Assembly: GCF_002218195.1 (NCBI RefSeq)
Contig: NZ_CP022336.1
Location: 1,669,001-1,733,000, forward strand
Length of the DNA stretch: 64,000 bases
Source: Sphingorhabdus sp. SMR4y
Lineage (GTDB): Bacteria > Pseudomonadota > Alphaproteobacteria > Sphingomonadales > Sphingomonadaceae
Direction of reading: 5' to 3'
The position numbers were made by a program, and so were the translations under genes. Shown here in pieces: positions 1 to 7,266 of this stretch (its first letter is position 1; every line of letters starts with the position of its first letter). The notes under the pieces were generated by a model. The model saw only the letters and a program-made list of their open reading frames with translations, ran no database searches and was not told where the DNA came from.

Positions 1-1
1 G

Positions 2-331
2 CGCGTCGATATGCCCGGACAGGTGTTCAGCCGCATCCATGTCGACGATATTGTCAGCGCCGTGATCGCATCCTACGATGGCCCGCCGGGCGTCTATAAT
101 ATTGCCGATAATCTGCCCGCGCCGCAGCACGAAATTGTCGCCGAGGCGGCGCGGCTGCTGGGCATGGATGTTCCGCCCCTGCTGTCGCTGGAAGAAGCCA
201 ATTTATCCAAAGCGGCACTCGGCTTCTATGAAGAGAATCGGCGCGTTGCCAACGGCAAGGCGAAGCGGTTGTTGAACTGGACGCCGCGCTATCCGGATTA
301 CAAAACGGGGCTGCAGTCGCTGCTCGATTGA
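2..331 (+). CDS. NAD-dependent epimerase/dehydratase family protein, C-terminal part
   Basis: The gene enters from the left edge, so only about the last 110 residues are visible. The stretch SRIHVDDIVSAV followed by GVYNIADN is the usual C-terminal substrate-domain signature of extended SDR proteins of the YeeZ/epimerase type, in which 'H-V-D-D' precedes a helix and 'YNI' a strand. The Rossmann domain and catalytic YxxxK would lie outside the window. The substrate cannot be told. It ends three bases before the convergent EamA gene. The family call is fairly safe; the precise function is unknown. Confidence 0.75.
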   Translation, partial: RVDMPGQVFSRIHVDDIVSAVIASYDGPPGVYNIADNLPAPQHEIVAEAARLLGMDVPPLLSLEEANLSKAALGFYEENRRVANGKAKRLLNWTPRYPDYKTGLQSLLD

Positions 332-334
332 TCG

Positions 335-1273
335 TCAGGCCGCGATCCGGGGTGTCTTCGGCTTGCGGGCGCGCAGCGCGACCAGCAATCCGGCCATCGC
401 CAGCACCGCGCCAACGGCGGGCAGCCAGGTCCAGACATAATCCTCGAAAATCGTCGACAATATCATCGCCACCACCGGTACCAAGACGCTGGAATAGGCC
501 GCCTTGCCCGGTCCGATTTCGCGGATCATCGCAAAATAAAGCGGGAAGGTCACCACCGAACCGATCACGCCGAGATAGACAATGCCGCCCCAATAGGCGG
601 CGCGCGTTTCATAGACCGGCGGACCGACGGTGACCCAGGACAGCACGATGTTGATCAGCGCCCCGAACAGCATCGCCCAGGCGAGGACGGTGATGATCGG
701 ATAGGATTTGAGCCGTTGCCCCGCCTGCATCACGTTCGCGATCGAGGCCGACATGATCCCGCCAAATGCCAGCGCCGCGCCGATCAGCACCTGTTCGAGA
801 CTGGCCGGGGAAGAGCGATATTCGTGCCAGAACAGAAGCGCGATGCCGACTGCGGCAATCGCCGAGCCGCCGAGAAAGGCGCCGGAGATCTTGTGGCCGA
901 GAAACACTCGCCCCATAATCGCATTGGGGACCATCAGCAGCGCGAACAGCACCGCAACCAGACCCGAGGTGATGAACAGTTCGGCGTTGTAGACGAAGTT
1001 GAAATTGAAGGTGAACTGGAACAGGCCGAGGATCAGAGCGAACAGATAGCCCGTACGATCGAGCCGGAAGGACAGGCGCTTGTAGGCGACCAGCACGAAC
1101 ATCGCCGCGGCGGCGATCAGGAAACGGTAGCTCACCGACCAGCCGGGCGGCACTTCGGAAATCTGGTCCTTGATCACCAGCCAGGTCGACCCCCAGATCA
1201 GCGAGACCAGCAGAAACGGGATCAATATACGGGGAGCGAGCAGGCTTGGCTCGCTCTCTTCACCGGCGTTCAT
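335..1273 (-). CDS. EamA/DMT-superfamily transporter
   Basis: A 312-residue, very hydrophobic protein with about ten predicted membrane segments in two repeated halves, as in drug/metabolite transporters of the EamA family. The first segment carries SLIWGSTWLVIK, close to the family's usual 'WGs.f' motif. It probably exports or imports a small metabolite at the inner membrane; the substrate cannot be read. Its start codon overlaps the stop of the upstream threonine-aldolase-like gene (ATGA, 1270-1273), so the two are probably one operon and may act on the same amino-acid-like metabolite, which is inference. Confidence 0.85.
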   Translation of the reverse strand: MNAGEESEPSLLAPRILIPFLLVSLIWGSTWLVIKDQISEVPPGWSVSYRFLIAAAAMFVLVAYKRLSFRLDRTGYLFALILGLFQFTFNFNFVYNAELFITSGLVAVLFALLMVPNAIMGRVFLGHKISGAFLGGSAIAAVGIALLFWHEYRSSPASLEQVLIGAALAFGGIMSASIANVMQAGQRLKSYPIITVLAWAMLFGALINIVLSWVTVGPPVYETRAAYWGGIVYLGVIGSVVTFPLYFAMIREIGPGKAAYSSVLVPVVAMILSTIFEDYVWTWLPAVGAVLAMAGLLVALRARKPKTPRIAA

Positions 1274-2271
1274 AGGGATGCAATCGCTTCGGCCAGCGGG
1301 CGGATATCATTCGCGCCCTGGTTCCAGCTGGTCACCAGCCGGGCCTGCCCCTCGCCCCAGTCGTAGAAATCCAATCCGGCGCCGCGCAGCCGGGCTGCTT
1401 CGTCTGCCGACAATCGGATGAAAATCTCGTTCGCTTCAACCGGGTAGAGCAGCCGGTCACCAGCGGCCTTGGCAATGATCTGAGCGCCATCATTGGCGGC
1501 GCGCGCATTGTCAAGCCACAGGTCGTCCTCGAGCATCGCCAATATCTGCGCGGCGAGGAAGCGGCCCTTGGACTGCAAATGGCCCGCACGCTTGCGGCGA
1601 TAATGGGTGTCGGCGGCCAGTTCGCGGTTGAAGAAGACGAGCGCCTCAGCGCTCATGCCGCCATTTTTGACAAAGCCGAAACTCAGCGCATCGACACCAG
1701 CTTGCCAGGACAGTTCGGCCGGCGAGCAACCGAGTGTCGCCACCGCATTGGCGAAACGCGCGCCGTCCATATGCAGGCCGAGCCCGCGCGCCTTGCAGAC
1801 TTCGGCAAGACCGGCGACTTCGTGCGGATGGTAGACCATGCCATATTCGCTGGCATTGGTGATCGACACCGCGGCGGGCTGGACCTGATGGACATCGTCG
1901 CGGATCGCCGCGCAACACGTCTCGACGCTTTCCGGCGACAATTTGGCACCCTCGCCGTCGAGCAGCATCAGCTTCGCGCCGCCGGTATAGAAACCGGGCG
2001 CCCCCGCCTCGTCCTGCTCGATATGGGCTTCGCGGTGGCAGATCACGCCCTGGTGCGGCTGGCACATCGCGGCGAGCGCCAGCGAATTGGCCGCGGTTCC
2101 GGTCGCTACCCACATCGCCTCGACGTCGGTCTCAAACAGATCGGAAAACGCCGCATTCAACCGCCCGCTCAGGGCATCGCCATCATAGGCCGTGTCCTGT
2201 CCATTGGCTGCTCCCAGCGCTTCCAGAACTTGGGGGTGCACCGAGGCTGCATTGTCAGAGAAAAATCGCAT
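1270..2271 (-). CDS. Threonine-aldolase-like PLP-dependent lyase
   Basis: About 333 residues when started at the ATG followed by RFFSDNA, the usual beginning of low-specificity threonine aldolases; an in-frame start at 2334 would add 21 residues that do not resemble the family. Visible landmarks are FSDNAASVHP near the N-terminus, VATGTAANSLAL, the LHMDGARFANA aspartate region and SFGFVKNGG, which should hold the PLP-binding lysine. Family members cleave L-threonine or allo-threonine to glycine and acetaldehyde, or act on related beta-hydroxy amino acids. It overlaps the downstream EamA transporter by 4 bp. The exact substrate is uncertain. Confidence 0.85.
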   Translation of the reverse strand: MRFFSDNAASVHPQVLEALGAANGQDTAYDGDALSGRLNAAFSDLFETDVEAMWVATGTAANSLALAAMCQPHQGVICHREAHIEQDEAGAPGFYTGGAKLMLLDGEGAKLSPESVETCCAAIRDDVHQVQPAAVSITNASEYGMVYHPHEVAGLAEVCKARGLGLHMDGARFANAVATLGCSPAELSWQAGVDALSFGFVKNGGMSAEALVFFNRELAADTHYRRKRAGHLQSKGRFLAAQILAMLEDDLWLDNARAANDGAQIIAKAAGDRLLYPVEANEIFIRLSADEAARLRGAGLDFYDWGEGQARLVTSWNQGANDIRPLAEAIASL

Positions 2272-2334
2272 GGCCAGCGCATGGCTCACGGGCTCTGGCG
2301 CGTCAAGATGGCTACTGTTCCGAGACCGCGACAA

Positions 2335-2609
2335 TATTGTCGTCGCTGGTCCGGTCGTCCGTTGAACAGGCCAATGTCGATTTCGTCGAGCAGATCGGTG
2401 GATATCGCGTAGGGAGGACCCTTGAACCTGTCGCGGATGAGCAGCACGGCAAGCATCTGGCTAACCTGTTTAAATTGATCTGGCTGAACAGGGTCTCGAC
2501 CGTAGCCTTGTGATCCGCTGCCGATAGACGTGGGTAACATTCTTGAGCTCGAGCATTTCCAAATCCCCGCCTTGGCCGGGGTTAGCTCCATGTGTGTTAG
2601 TTAATTAAC
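2335..2609. other. Gene-poor stretch, possibly a decayed gene
   Basis: No intact gene is convincing here. On the minus strand, near 2565, a ribosome-site-like GGA is followed by an ATG opening MLELKNVTHVYRQ, which resembles the start of an ABC transporter ATPase. The frame then loses all similarity: no Walker A or signature motif follows. A 101-codon minus ORF (2286-2591) is open but shows no recognisable family. This may be the eroded end of an old insertion or gene. Confidence 0.3.
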
Positions 2610-2765
2610 TCACCAGTTGTCATAGAATTTCTGGCTGCCGCTGGGAATGTCCAGTCGGCGGGCCGGCACATCACCGTTTATCCATCTGTTTGACGACGCG
2701 CCCTCTATGGCCGGCAAAAGCTCGATAATCGGGGGACGGACTTTGATATAGGCCCAGATGCAAAA
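2610..2765 (-). pseudogene. C-terminal remnant of an unidentified protein
   Basis: An open minus-strand frame of 51 codons with no usable start codon reads like the end of a real protein: it contains RPPIIELLPAIEG, then NGDVPARRLDIPSG, and ends FYDNW before a TGA. Upstream in the same frame there is an immediate stop at 2766-2768. The amino-acid pattern and good wobble-position GC suggest a 3' gene fragment left by deletion. The parent family is not recognised. The divergent methyltransferase begins 48 bp away. Confidence 0.4.
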
Positions 2766-2812
2766 TCACATATCCGGCTGAGCGATGGCGACCGTGACCC
2801 TATCGACAATCC

Positions 2813-3502
2813 ATGGAGAAGGACCTAACTGACCCTATGAACAAGGACAAGCTCGACCGGCTTTATCGCAATGCATCCTATCTGGAAGCCTATACCGAGC
2901 ACACGAACCAGCGGGTGCAATATGACACGGAGCAAGCGGTGGGCGGCTTTTGGGACCAGCTTGGTCAGCTGCAATTTCAATTTCTGCTGGAACAAGGATT
3001 GAAACCGCATCACCGACTTCTTGACATCGGATGCGGAACATTGCGCGGCGGACGGCATTTTATCAACTATCTGGATGCCGGCTGCTATCATGGCTTCGAC
3101 CTGTCGGAACAGGCGATTGCCGCGGCGAAAGGCCTTGTTTCAGCGGAACTATTGTCGGACAAATGCCCCACTCTTTATGTAAACAGGGAAAAAAATCTCA
3201 GATTCGCTGAATCTCTAGGCATGCAATTTGACTATTTGCTCGCCCAGTCGGTTTTTACTCATCTCATGCCCGATCATGTCGAAGAATGTTTTGCCCATAT
3301 TGGCAGCGTGATGGGCCCCAATAGCCTATTCTATTTTACCTATCAGGATTCAGAAAATTTCAAGCGAAACGGATATAAGCAGTTCAGCTATCCGTATTCC
3401 TATTTTCACGATCTCGCGGAACGACATGATTTCAAATTATCGGACCATTCCGAAGATTATAGCCACCCGCGGAGTCAAAGGATGTTGAGCCTGTCGCGGT
3501 AA
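2813..3502 (+). CDS. Class I SAM-dependent methyltransferase
   Basis: A 229-residue soluble protein. Motif I is plain at LLDIGCGTLRGG (about residues 68-79), followed by the acidic end of strand 2 in GFDLSEQAI and by a DYLLAQSVFTHL region equivalent to motif IV. This is the Rossmann fold that binds S-adenosylmethionine. The substrate is unknown; such isolated proteins act on small molecules, lipids or sugars. The start is uncertain: an ATG at 2837 gives an equally good N-terminus and has an AGAAGGA upstream. It stands alone, with no operon partner. Confidence 0.8.
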   Translation: MEKDLTDPMNKDKLDRLYRNASYLEAYTEHTNQRVQYDTEQAVGGFWDQLGQLQFQFLLEQGLKPHHRLLDIGCGTLRGGRHFINYLDAGCYHGFDLSEQAIAAAKGLVSAELLSDKCPTLYVNREKNLRFAESLGMQFDYLLAQSVFTHLMPDHVEECFAHIGSVMGPNSLFYFTYQDSENFKRNGYKQFSYPYSYFHDLAERHDFKLSDHSEDYSHPRSQRMLSLSR

Positions 3503-3613
3503 TGCGGGCGCCCCTATCGGCGACACCTTATACCTCTTGCAAACGAGCATCGGCTCAATCAACGGCCGAGACACACGCCTCGACCGTTGCACATCAATCG
3601 AAAACAAACAGCC

Positions 3614-4081
3614 CTATTCGCCGCGTACCTTGTTTGCGCCCTTGAACATGTCTTCATTATATTCGGTCGGCGCAGGCGCTGTTTCACCCTGCTCGCCTGC
3701 CGCGATTTCTTCTGCAGTCAGAAATTTCACTGCGAACGCCAATGCATTTGTTTTGCCCCAACTCATGGCTGATATGTGACTATCACCATAAGTAGCATTG
3801 ACGATGGCATCGGCTCCCATTTTTTCCCCGCGTTCCCAAAGCTCATTGTAAATTTTTTTTTGGGAAGGCTCTTTGCTGAAAATTGTGGCTTTGCGCACTC
3901 CAGCCTTCACTGGTCCAACTATTTTATATGGCTTGTCGGTAATATCATAAGGAAAGACTGGTACGCCCATCTCTTCGTTGACAACAACAAAATCTGCATT
4001 TTCGGCAGCTGAAACGGCTACAGGCTGCACGCTCAACAGTACACCCGCAGTCGTTAGTATTGCCAGCTTCATGGACCTCAT
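3614..4081 (-). CDS. Exported YbjQ-like hypothetical protein
   Basis: About 155 residues. The start at 4081 is preferred over 4111 because AGGGGAA lies just upstream. The N-terminus is a clear signal peptide (KLAILTTAGVLLS, cleavage near VSAAE). The mature part has PYKIVGPVKAG and EKMGADAIVNATYG, a pattern like the YbjQ/heavy-metal-binding-like small domain, where 'GADAIV' closes a beta-alpha unit. The tail is acidic and low-complexity. The function is not known. It lies divergent from the 4200-5298 pair and may share its promoter region. Confidence 0.6.
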   Translation of the reverse strand: MRSMKLAILTTAGVLLSVQPVAVSAAENADFVVVNEEMGVPVFPYDITDKPYKIVGPVKAGVRKATIFSKEPSQKKIYNELWERGEKMGADAIVNATYGDSHISAMSWGKTNALAFAVKFLTAEEIAAGEQGETAPAPTEYNEDMFKGANKVRGE

Positions 4082-4199
4082 ATGTATTCCCCTTGATTGA
4101 ACCAATTTCACGCTTCAATATGACCCCACATAAGTCAACGACAATTCGACACGAGACTTGTTTTTGATTTATAATCAGTTGCGTAGTCCGGGGGATAGT

Positions 4200-4790
4200 A
4201 TGAGTTTGGGATTGACATTATTGCTCGCGGTTCAGGCGTTTGAACCTGCCGGACCGAGCGAATTACATCCCGATCAGACTTTGATCGGGATTGCCAAAAA
4301 ATCTCCGAAAGCAGAAATCCAGGAAATGGAAATCCCGGAGACAGAAACCGAAGCAACTGCTCTTCAAATATTACCCAAGGACACCCCCGTACACCTGATG
4401 GTGCTCAATGAAGTAACGACCAAGACCCATCAAGCCGGCCACCGTTTCAAATTGAGAGTCAACAAACCCGTCATGCTAGACGGGCGAGTAATTATGCCGG
4501 TTGGAGCGCTGGCCTGGGGAGAAGTCACTGCTGCGGACGACAGCGGAAATGTCGGAAGGTCCGGGAAGATGGCTGCCAATCTTCTATATGTCGATGTGAA
4601 CGGAACACGATTTCCCATTTCCGGTGGTACAACGTCCAAGGGCAAGAGCGGGACAGCTGAAACGATCATGGGAGTGCTTGCATTGGGGCCATTGGGACTA
4701 TTTGCAAAAGGCAATAATGCCAAAATCAAGGCCGGTGAATTGATGACTGCGTTTACATCAGAATCAGTGACAGTTCCGAGTGCAAACTAG
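4200..4790 (+). CDS. Exported hypothetical protein, first of a tandem related pair
   Basis: About 196 residues from the ATG at 4200, which has GGGGGA just upstream; an earlier in-frame start at 4158 lacks this. A hydrophobic N-terminus (LGLTLLLAVQAF) suggests export. The core has PKDTPVHLMVLNEV, a HRFKLRVN segment, GALAWGEV, a GRSGKMAANLLYVDV strand pair, and ends with KAGELMTAF. The same order of blocks occurs in the next gene. The sequence looks like a periplasmic beta-rich protein of unknown function. The stop lies inside the next gene (11-bp overlap), so the two are co-translated. Confidence 0.65.
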   Translation: MSLGLTLLLAVQAFEPAGPSELHPDQTLIGIAKKSPKAEIQEMEIPETETEATALQILPKDTPVHLMVLNEVTTKTHQAGHRFKLRVNKPVMLDGRVIMPVGALAWGEVTAADDSGNVGRSGKMAANLLYVDVNGTRFPISGGTTSKGKSGTAETIMGVLALGPLGLFAKGNNAKIKAGELMTAFTSESVTVPSAN

Positions 4791-5298
4791 CGGATATATT
4801 CTAGCGCTTGCACTTGCTGTGATCCAATGCGTGATTGCCTCAAGTTCCAACGCTCAGGGCAGAGATGTCACCATTCCAGCGGGCACAGAAATACCACTCG
4901 TCATGGGTGAGACCATTTCATCAAAGACAAGTGTGAAAGGCGGTCTGTTTCATCTTTTCACGGTCGAAGATCTAAAAATCGATGGATTGGTGGCAATTCC
5001 TCAAGGCACCAAGGTTTTGGCAGAGCTTACCCGAGCAGAAAAAAAGGGGGCTTTTGGAAAATCAGGAAAACTGGAAGCACGGCTGTTATATGCCGAGCTG
5101 AAGAATGGAACGGTTAGGCTTAAAGGTTCAATCGGCAATCGTGGCAAAGGCGGCACGACCGAAACCGTATTAACCGCCCTCGCAATCGGAACACTCGCGT
5201 TTGTCGTAACCGGAAGAAGCGCGGAGATAAAAGCGGGAACTGAAATGAGTGGATATTTAACGTCCCAAACATCGGTGCGGAACATTTCCAGACCATAG
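4780..5298 (+). CDS. Exported hypothetical protein, second of a tandem related pair
   Basis: About 172 residues, starting at a GTG inside the end of the previous gene. A signal peptide (YILALALAVIQCVIASSSNAQG) is clear. The mature part repeats the neighbour's plan: PAGTEIPLVMGETI, FHLFTVED, AIPQGTKVLAELTRA, FGKSGKLEARLLYAEL, GKGGTTETVL and EIKAGTEMSGYL. The glycine/lysine-rich turn before the final hydrophobic segment is shared. The pair are therefore diverged duplicates. Function is not recognised; a periplasmic or outer-membrane-associated role is inferred from the signal peptides only. Confidence 0.65.
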   Translation: MQTSGYILALALAVIQCVIASSSNAQGRDVTIPAGTEIPLVMGETISSKTSVKGGLFHLFTVEDLKIDGLVAIPQGTKVLAELTRAEKKGAFGKSGKLEARLLYAELKNGTVRLKGSIGNRGKGGTTETVLTALAIGTLAFVVTGRSAEIKAGTEMSGYLTSQTSVRNISRP

Positions 5299-5509
5299 AC
5301 GTGCGCAGAGGAAACGCGCAACTGACACCATGGCTTAAATAACCGACTATAGTAGATTACCAGACGATCGGTCTTTTTTGCACAGGGCCAAACTGAAGAT
5401 AGAAAGCTGTTGCGAATCACCGCTTCGTAATAGGCGATATAGCCAATTCTCGCGTTCTTTCCCGGCGATATAACAGGAACTTTGAAAGGAAGCGAAAAGA
5501 CCCCGAGTG

Positions 5510-5530
5510 GGGATGGTGGACAGGATAGGA
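5510..5530. repeat. Left attachment site (direct repeat of the tRNA-Tyr 3' end)
   Basis: A 21-bp sequence identical to 18654-18674, where it comprises the last 17 bases of tRNA-Tyr including CCA plus 4 bp beyond. Identity stops on both sides (g/a before, g/t after). A repeat of a tRNA 3' end at the far edge of an integrase-bearing segment is the standard footprint of tyrosine-integrase insertion, so this is the distal att copy of the island. Confidence 0.85.
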
Positions 5531-5591
5531 GGAGTTCCTGTTTTCCACTTTCGATCAAAACCGGGAGAAATGCGTGACATATTTTACCTTT

Positions 5592-5620
5592 GTGTAGCAA
5601 GGTGTGTGGCAAAGTGTAGC
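5592..5620 (+). repeat. Candidate integrase arm-type sites, left end
   Basis: Two direct copies of GTGTAGC at 5592-5598 and 5614-5620, 22 bp apart; the first is embedded in TGTGTAGCAA. The identical ten bases recur at 18571-18580 near the other end of the island, followed by a variant ATGTAGCAA. Short repeated motifs flanking the core site at both ends are typical of integrase arm-binding sites. No binding evidence is available. Confidence 0.45.
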
Positions 5621-5627
5621 AGTCACA

Positions 5628-5683
5628 GCACTACACGGAAGGGGTGAAGTTAACTGCACTACACGGAAGGGGTGAAGTTAACT
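5628..5683. repeat. Two perfect tandem copies of a 28-bp unit
   Basis: The unit begins GCACTACACGGAAGGGG and is repeated head to tail without a mismatch (5628-5655 and 5656-5683), with four further bases of a third copy. Each unit carries CTACAC, the reverse complement of the GTGTAG core seen just to the left, so the repeat probably adds inverted copies of the putative arm-type motif. It is non-coding. Confidence 0.8.
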
Positions 5684-6080
5684 GCACCGGATCAATCAAT
5701 CCTTTGTCTCAAAACGGATAAAGCTATTAGTATTTCGAGAATTGGGTTCGATAAGTCTGGCAGAGATGGAGGGATTCGGTGGCTAGGGCTGTCAATTCTA
5801 TAAGTCCTTGAAATAATTGAACGTCAAAATTTCTTGCCGGAGAAATGTATGGCAGTTTGTTGCGCAATTTTGCCCTACAAAATGGGGACAGGGAAGAGGA
5901 AACGTGAGTTTTCCGAATTCTGAAGAGAATGCTTGATGCACAACAAATTTATGACCGCTTAGTCGCATGACACTAGCACTTCTGAGGCTTCTGATTTCCC
6001 CCTAATAATACTTTTATGGCGCGACGGCGCATGGCCTGCCATATGATAGAAGACTAATCGAAACTAAAAGGGCGCTAGGT

Positions 6081-6353
6081 TTGACGAAGAGTGCATCCGA
6101 GACCTTTTTGATGTCGCTTGCTGATCGCACCTTTCTAAAGCTGTGGGTGTTACCAAACACCTTCTATGCGCCGGGCAAAGAACTGACCGACCTGATAGTT
6201 CCGTTCGGTGACGACATCATCATCATCTCCGACAAAGCTTCCCGGTTCGACTTCACCCAACCCACGGAAGTGGCATGGCGTAGATGGTATTCCAGCGCAG
6301 TCGCGGGAGGAGTGCGGCAGCTCAAGACTGCTACCCGCCCGAATGATGTCTGA
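6081..6353 (+). pseudogene. Truncated N-terminus of an unidentified protein
   Basis: An ORF starting at TTG (AGGGCGCTAGG upstream) encodes a protein-like N-terminus: SLADRTFLKLW, ELTDLIVPFGDDIIIISDK and AWRRWYSSAV. This pattern, a strand with an acidic 'FGDD' turn followed by a W-rich helix, resembles the N-terminus of nuclease-like hypothetical proteins of larger size, though I cannot name the family. From about 6325 the frame runs antisense into a DUF262 remnant and stops. It appears to have been cut by a deletion that joined two unrelated gene starts end to end. Confidence 0.45.
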
Positions 6354-6467
6354 CCAGAGCTGGCGGCATTCCTTCTCGGTCCAAGAATAGGTTCGTTGAT
6401 AAATCGGGATCACGAATTGTGGTGACTTTTTGAGGAACGCCAACAGGCTTGCTTCGGTGGCTTTCAT
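6150..6467 (-). pseudogene. Truncated DUF262 (GmrSD-like) N-terminus
   Basis: From the ATG at 6467 (GGAGAAAGTC upstream) the first 47 residues are the DUF262 signature: FVIPIYQRTYSW followed by CRQLWSDI. DUF262 proteins such as GmrS and the ParB-like part of other modification-dependent nucleases normally exceed 400 residues. Here similarity stops at about 6327, where the frame enters the antisense of the convergent truncated gene. The remnant lies just downstream of the R-M genes on the same strand, so the intact ancestor was probably another defence gene. Confidence 0.6.
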
Positions 6468-6480
6468 GTTGACTTTCTCC

Positions 6481-7266
6481 TCAGGCGCAATGGTTGAGCA
6501 TAGTTCGGACCAGCTGATAGGCGGGTCCGTAGCAAGCGAGCGCGGCACTATGCGGAGCTAGCTCACCATGCAGTAGGGTGTTACGCATGCGATAAATCGT
6601 GATGACGACACCAGAGAATAGGTCCTGCGGAGGGCAACGGAAATTTATAGTGCCACATTGGATTGCTGGATCGTTGCCGTTCAAGAGGTTTGTCATTGGC
6701 CTTGGATTACAGTCTGAATAGAGAGCTCGTAATTGCCCTTGGCTCGCTTGAGACAGGGCTAGAAAGGCAGGTGTCGCTGTAAGAGCGAGCACGCCATAGG
6801 CCGGTTGTTCTATTCGGCAAATTTCCGTTCCGGCCCGATCAAAGACCTTGCTGATCCAAACTCGACTGACTTTTTCGACTTCATACCTGCGTCCGGCGCG
6901 TTCAGAATTCTGTGGTAGGGGTTGACCACGGCTCAGCGGCACACTCCGTAAGCTAATATGTTCCAAATTTCCGTTATGATCGCTCTCCAAACGATGCGCC
7001 TCCAACGCACCATGCAGGTCTGCAATATGCTGTTTAAATGCTGCTGATTCGGCATTATCGATGGTCTGCGAGTCTAAATAAGGCAGGACAGCGCCACGCA
7101 AACTATTTTGACGGTTTCGGATGTGAAGCAATCCTTCATTATCACGTCGTGAGCCGGAGACATGCCGATACCAAGCATTGAATGCGGCCCAAGCACTTAC
7201 AAATGGGCCGAGATAATCAATTTCAGCTCGGGCAATCCAATCGTTGACCTCTGCTGGTCTAGGCAT
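6481..7266 (-). CDS. HEPN-like protein linked to the R-M genes
   Basis: About 261 residues from the ATG at 7266 (AGGAGA eight bases upstream). The protein is helical, starts with WIARAEIDYLGPFVSAWAAFN, and near the C-terminus has RNTLLHG (R228, H233), which fits the R-x4-6-H motif of HEPN ribonucleases and nucleotidyltransferase partners. Its start overlaps the stop of the specificity-subunit gene, so it is the third gene of that operon. A role as RNase toxin or accessory effector coupled to restriction is inferred. The HEPN call rests on one motif plus helical context, so a structural role remains possible. Confidence 0.5.
   Translation of the reverse strand: MPRPAEVNDWIARAEIDYLGPFVSAWAAFNAWYRHVSGSRRDNEGLLHIRNRQNSLRGAVLPYLDSQTIDNAESAAFKQHIADLHGALEAHRLESDHNGNLEHISLRSVPLSRGQPLPQNSERAGRRYEVEKVSRVWISKVFDRAGTEICRIEQPAYGVLALTATPAFLALSQASQGQLRALYSDCNPRPMTNLLNGNDPAIQCGTINFRCPPQDLFSGVVITIYRMRNTLLHGELAPHSAALACYGPAYQLVRTMLNHCA

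Larger units (their letters stand above)
5299..6080. other. Intergenic: left boundary of the tRNA-Tyr island
   Basis: A 780-bp stretch with no convincing gene. It holds the left copy of the 21-bp attachment repeat (5510-5530), two direct GTGTAGC motifs (5592-5620) and a 28-bp unit repeated twice (5628-5683). From about 5690 to 6080 the DNA is AT-rich and I see no gene in it, only the upstream region of the truncated gene at 6081. Confidence 0.7.

Noticed and set aside
1579-2412. A 277-codon plus-strand ORF
   Set aside because: Antisense to the threonine-aldolase-like gene; the minus frame has the PLP-enzyme motifs.
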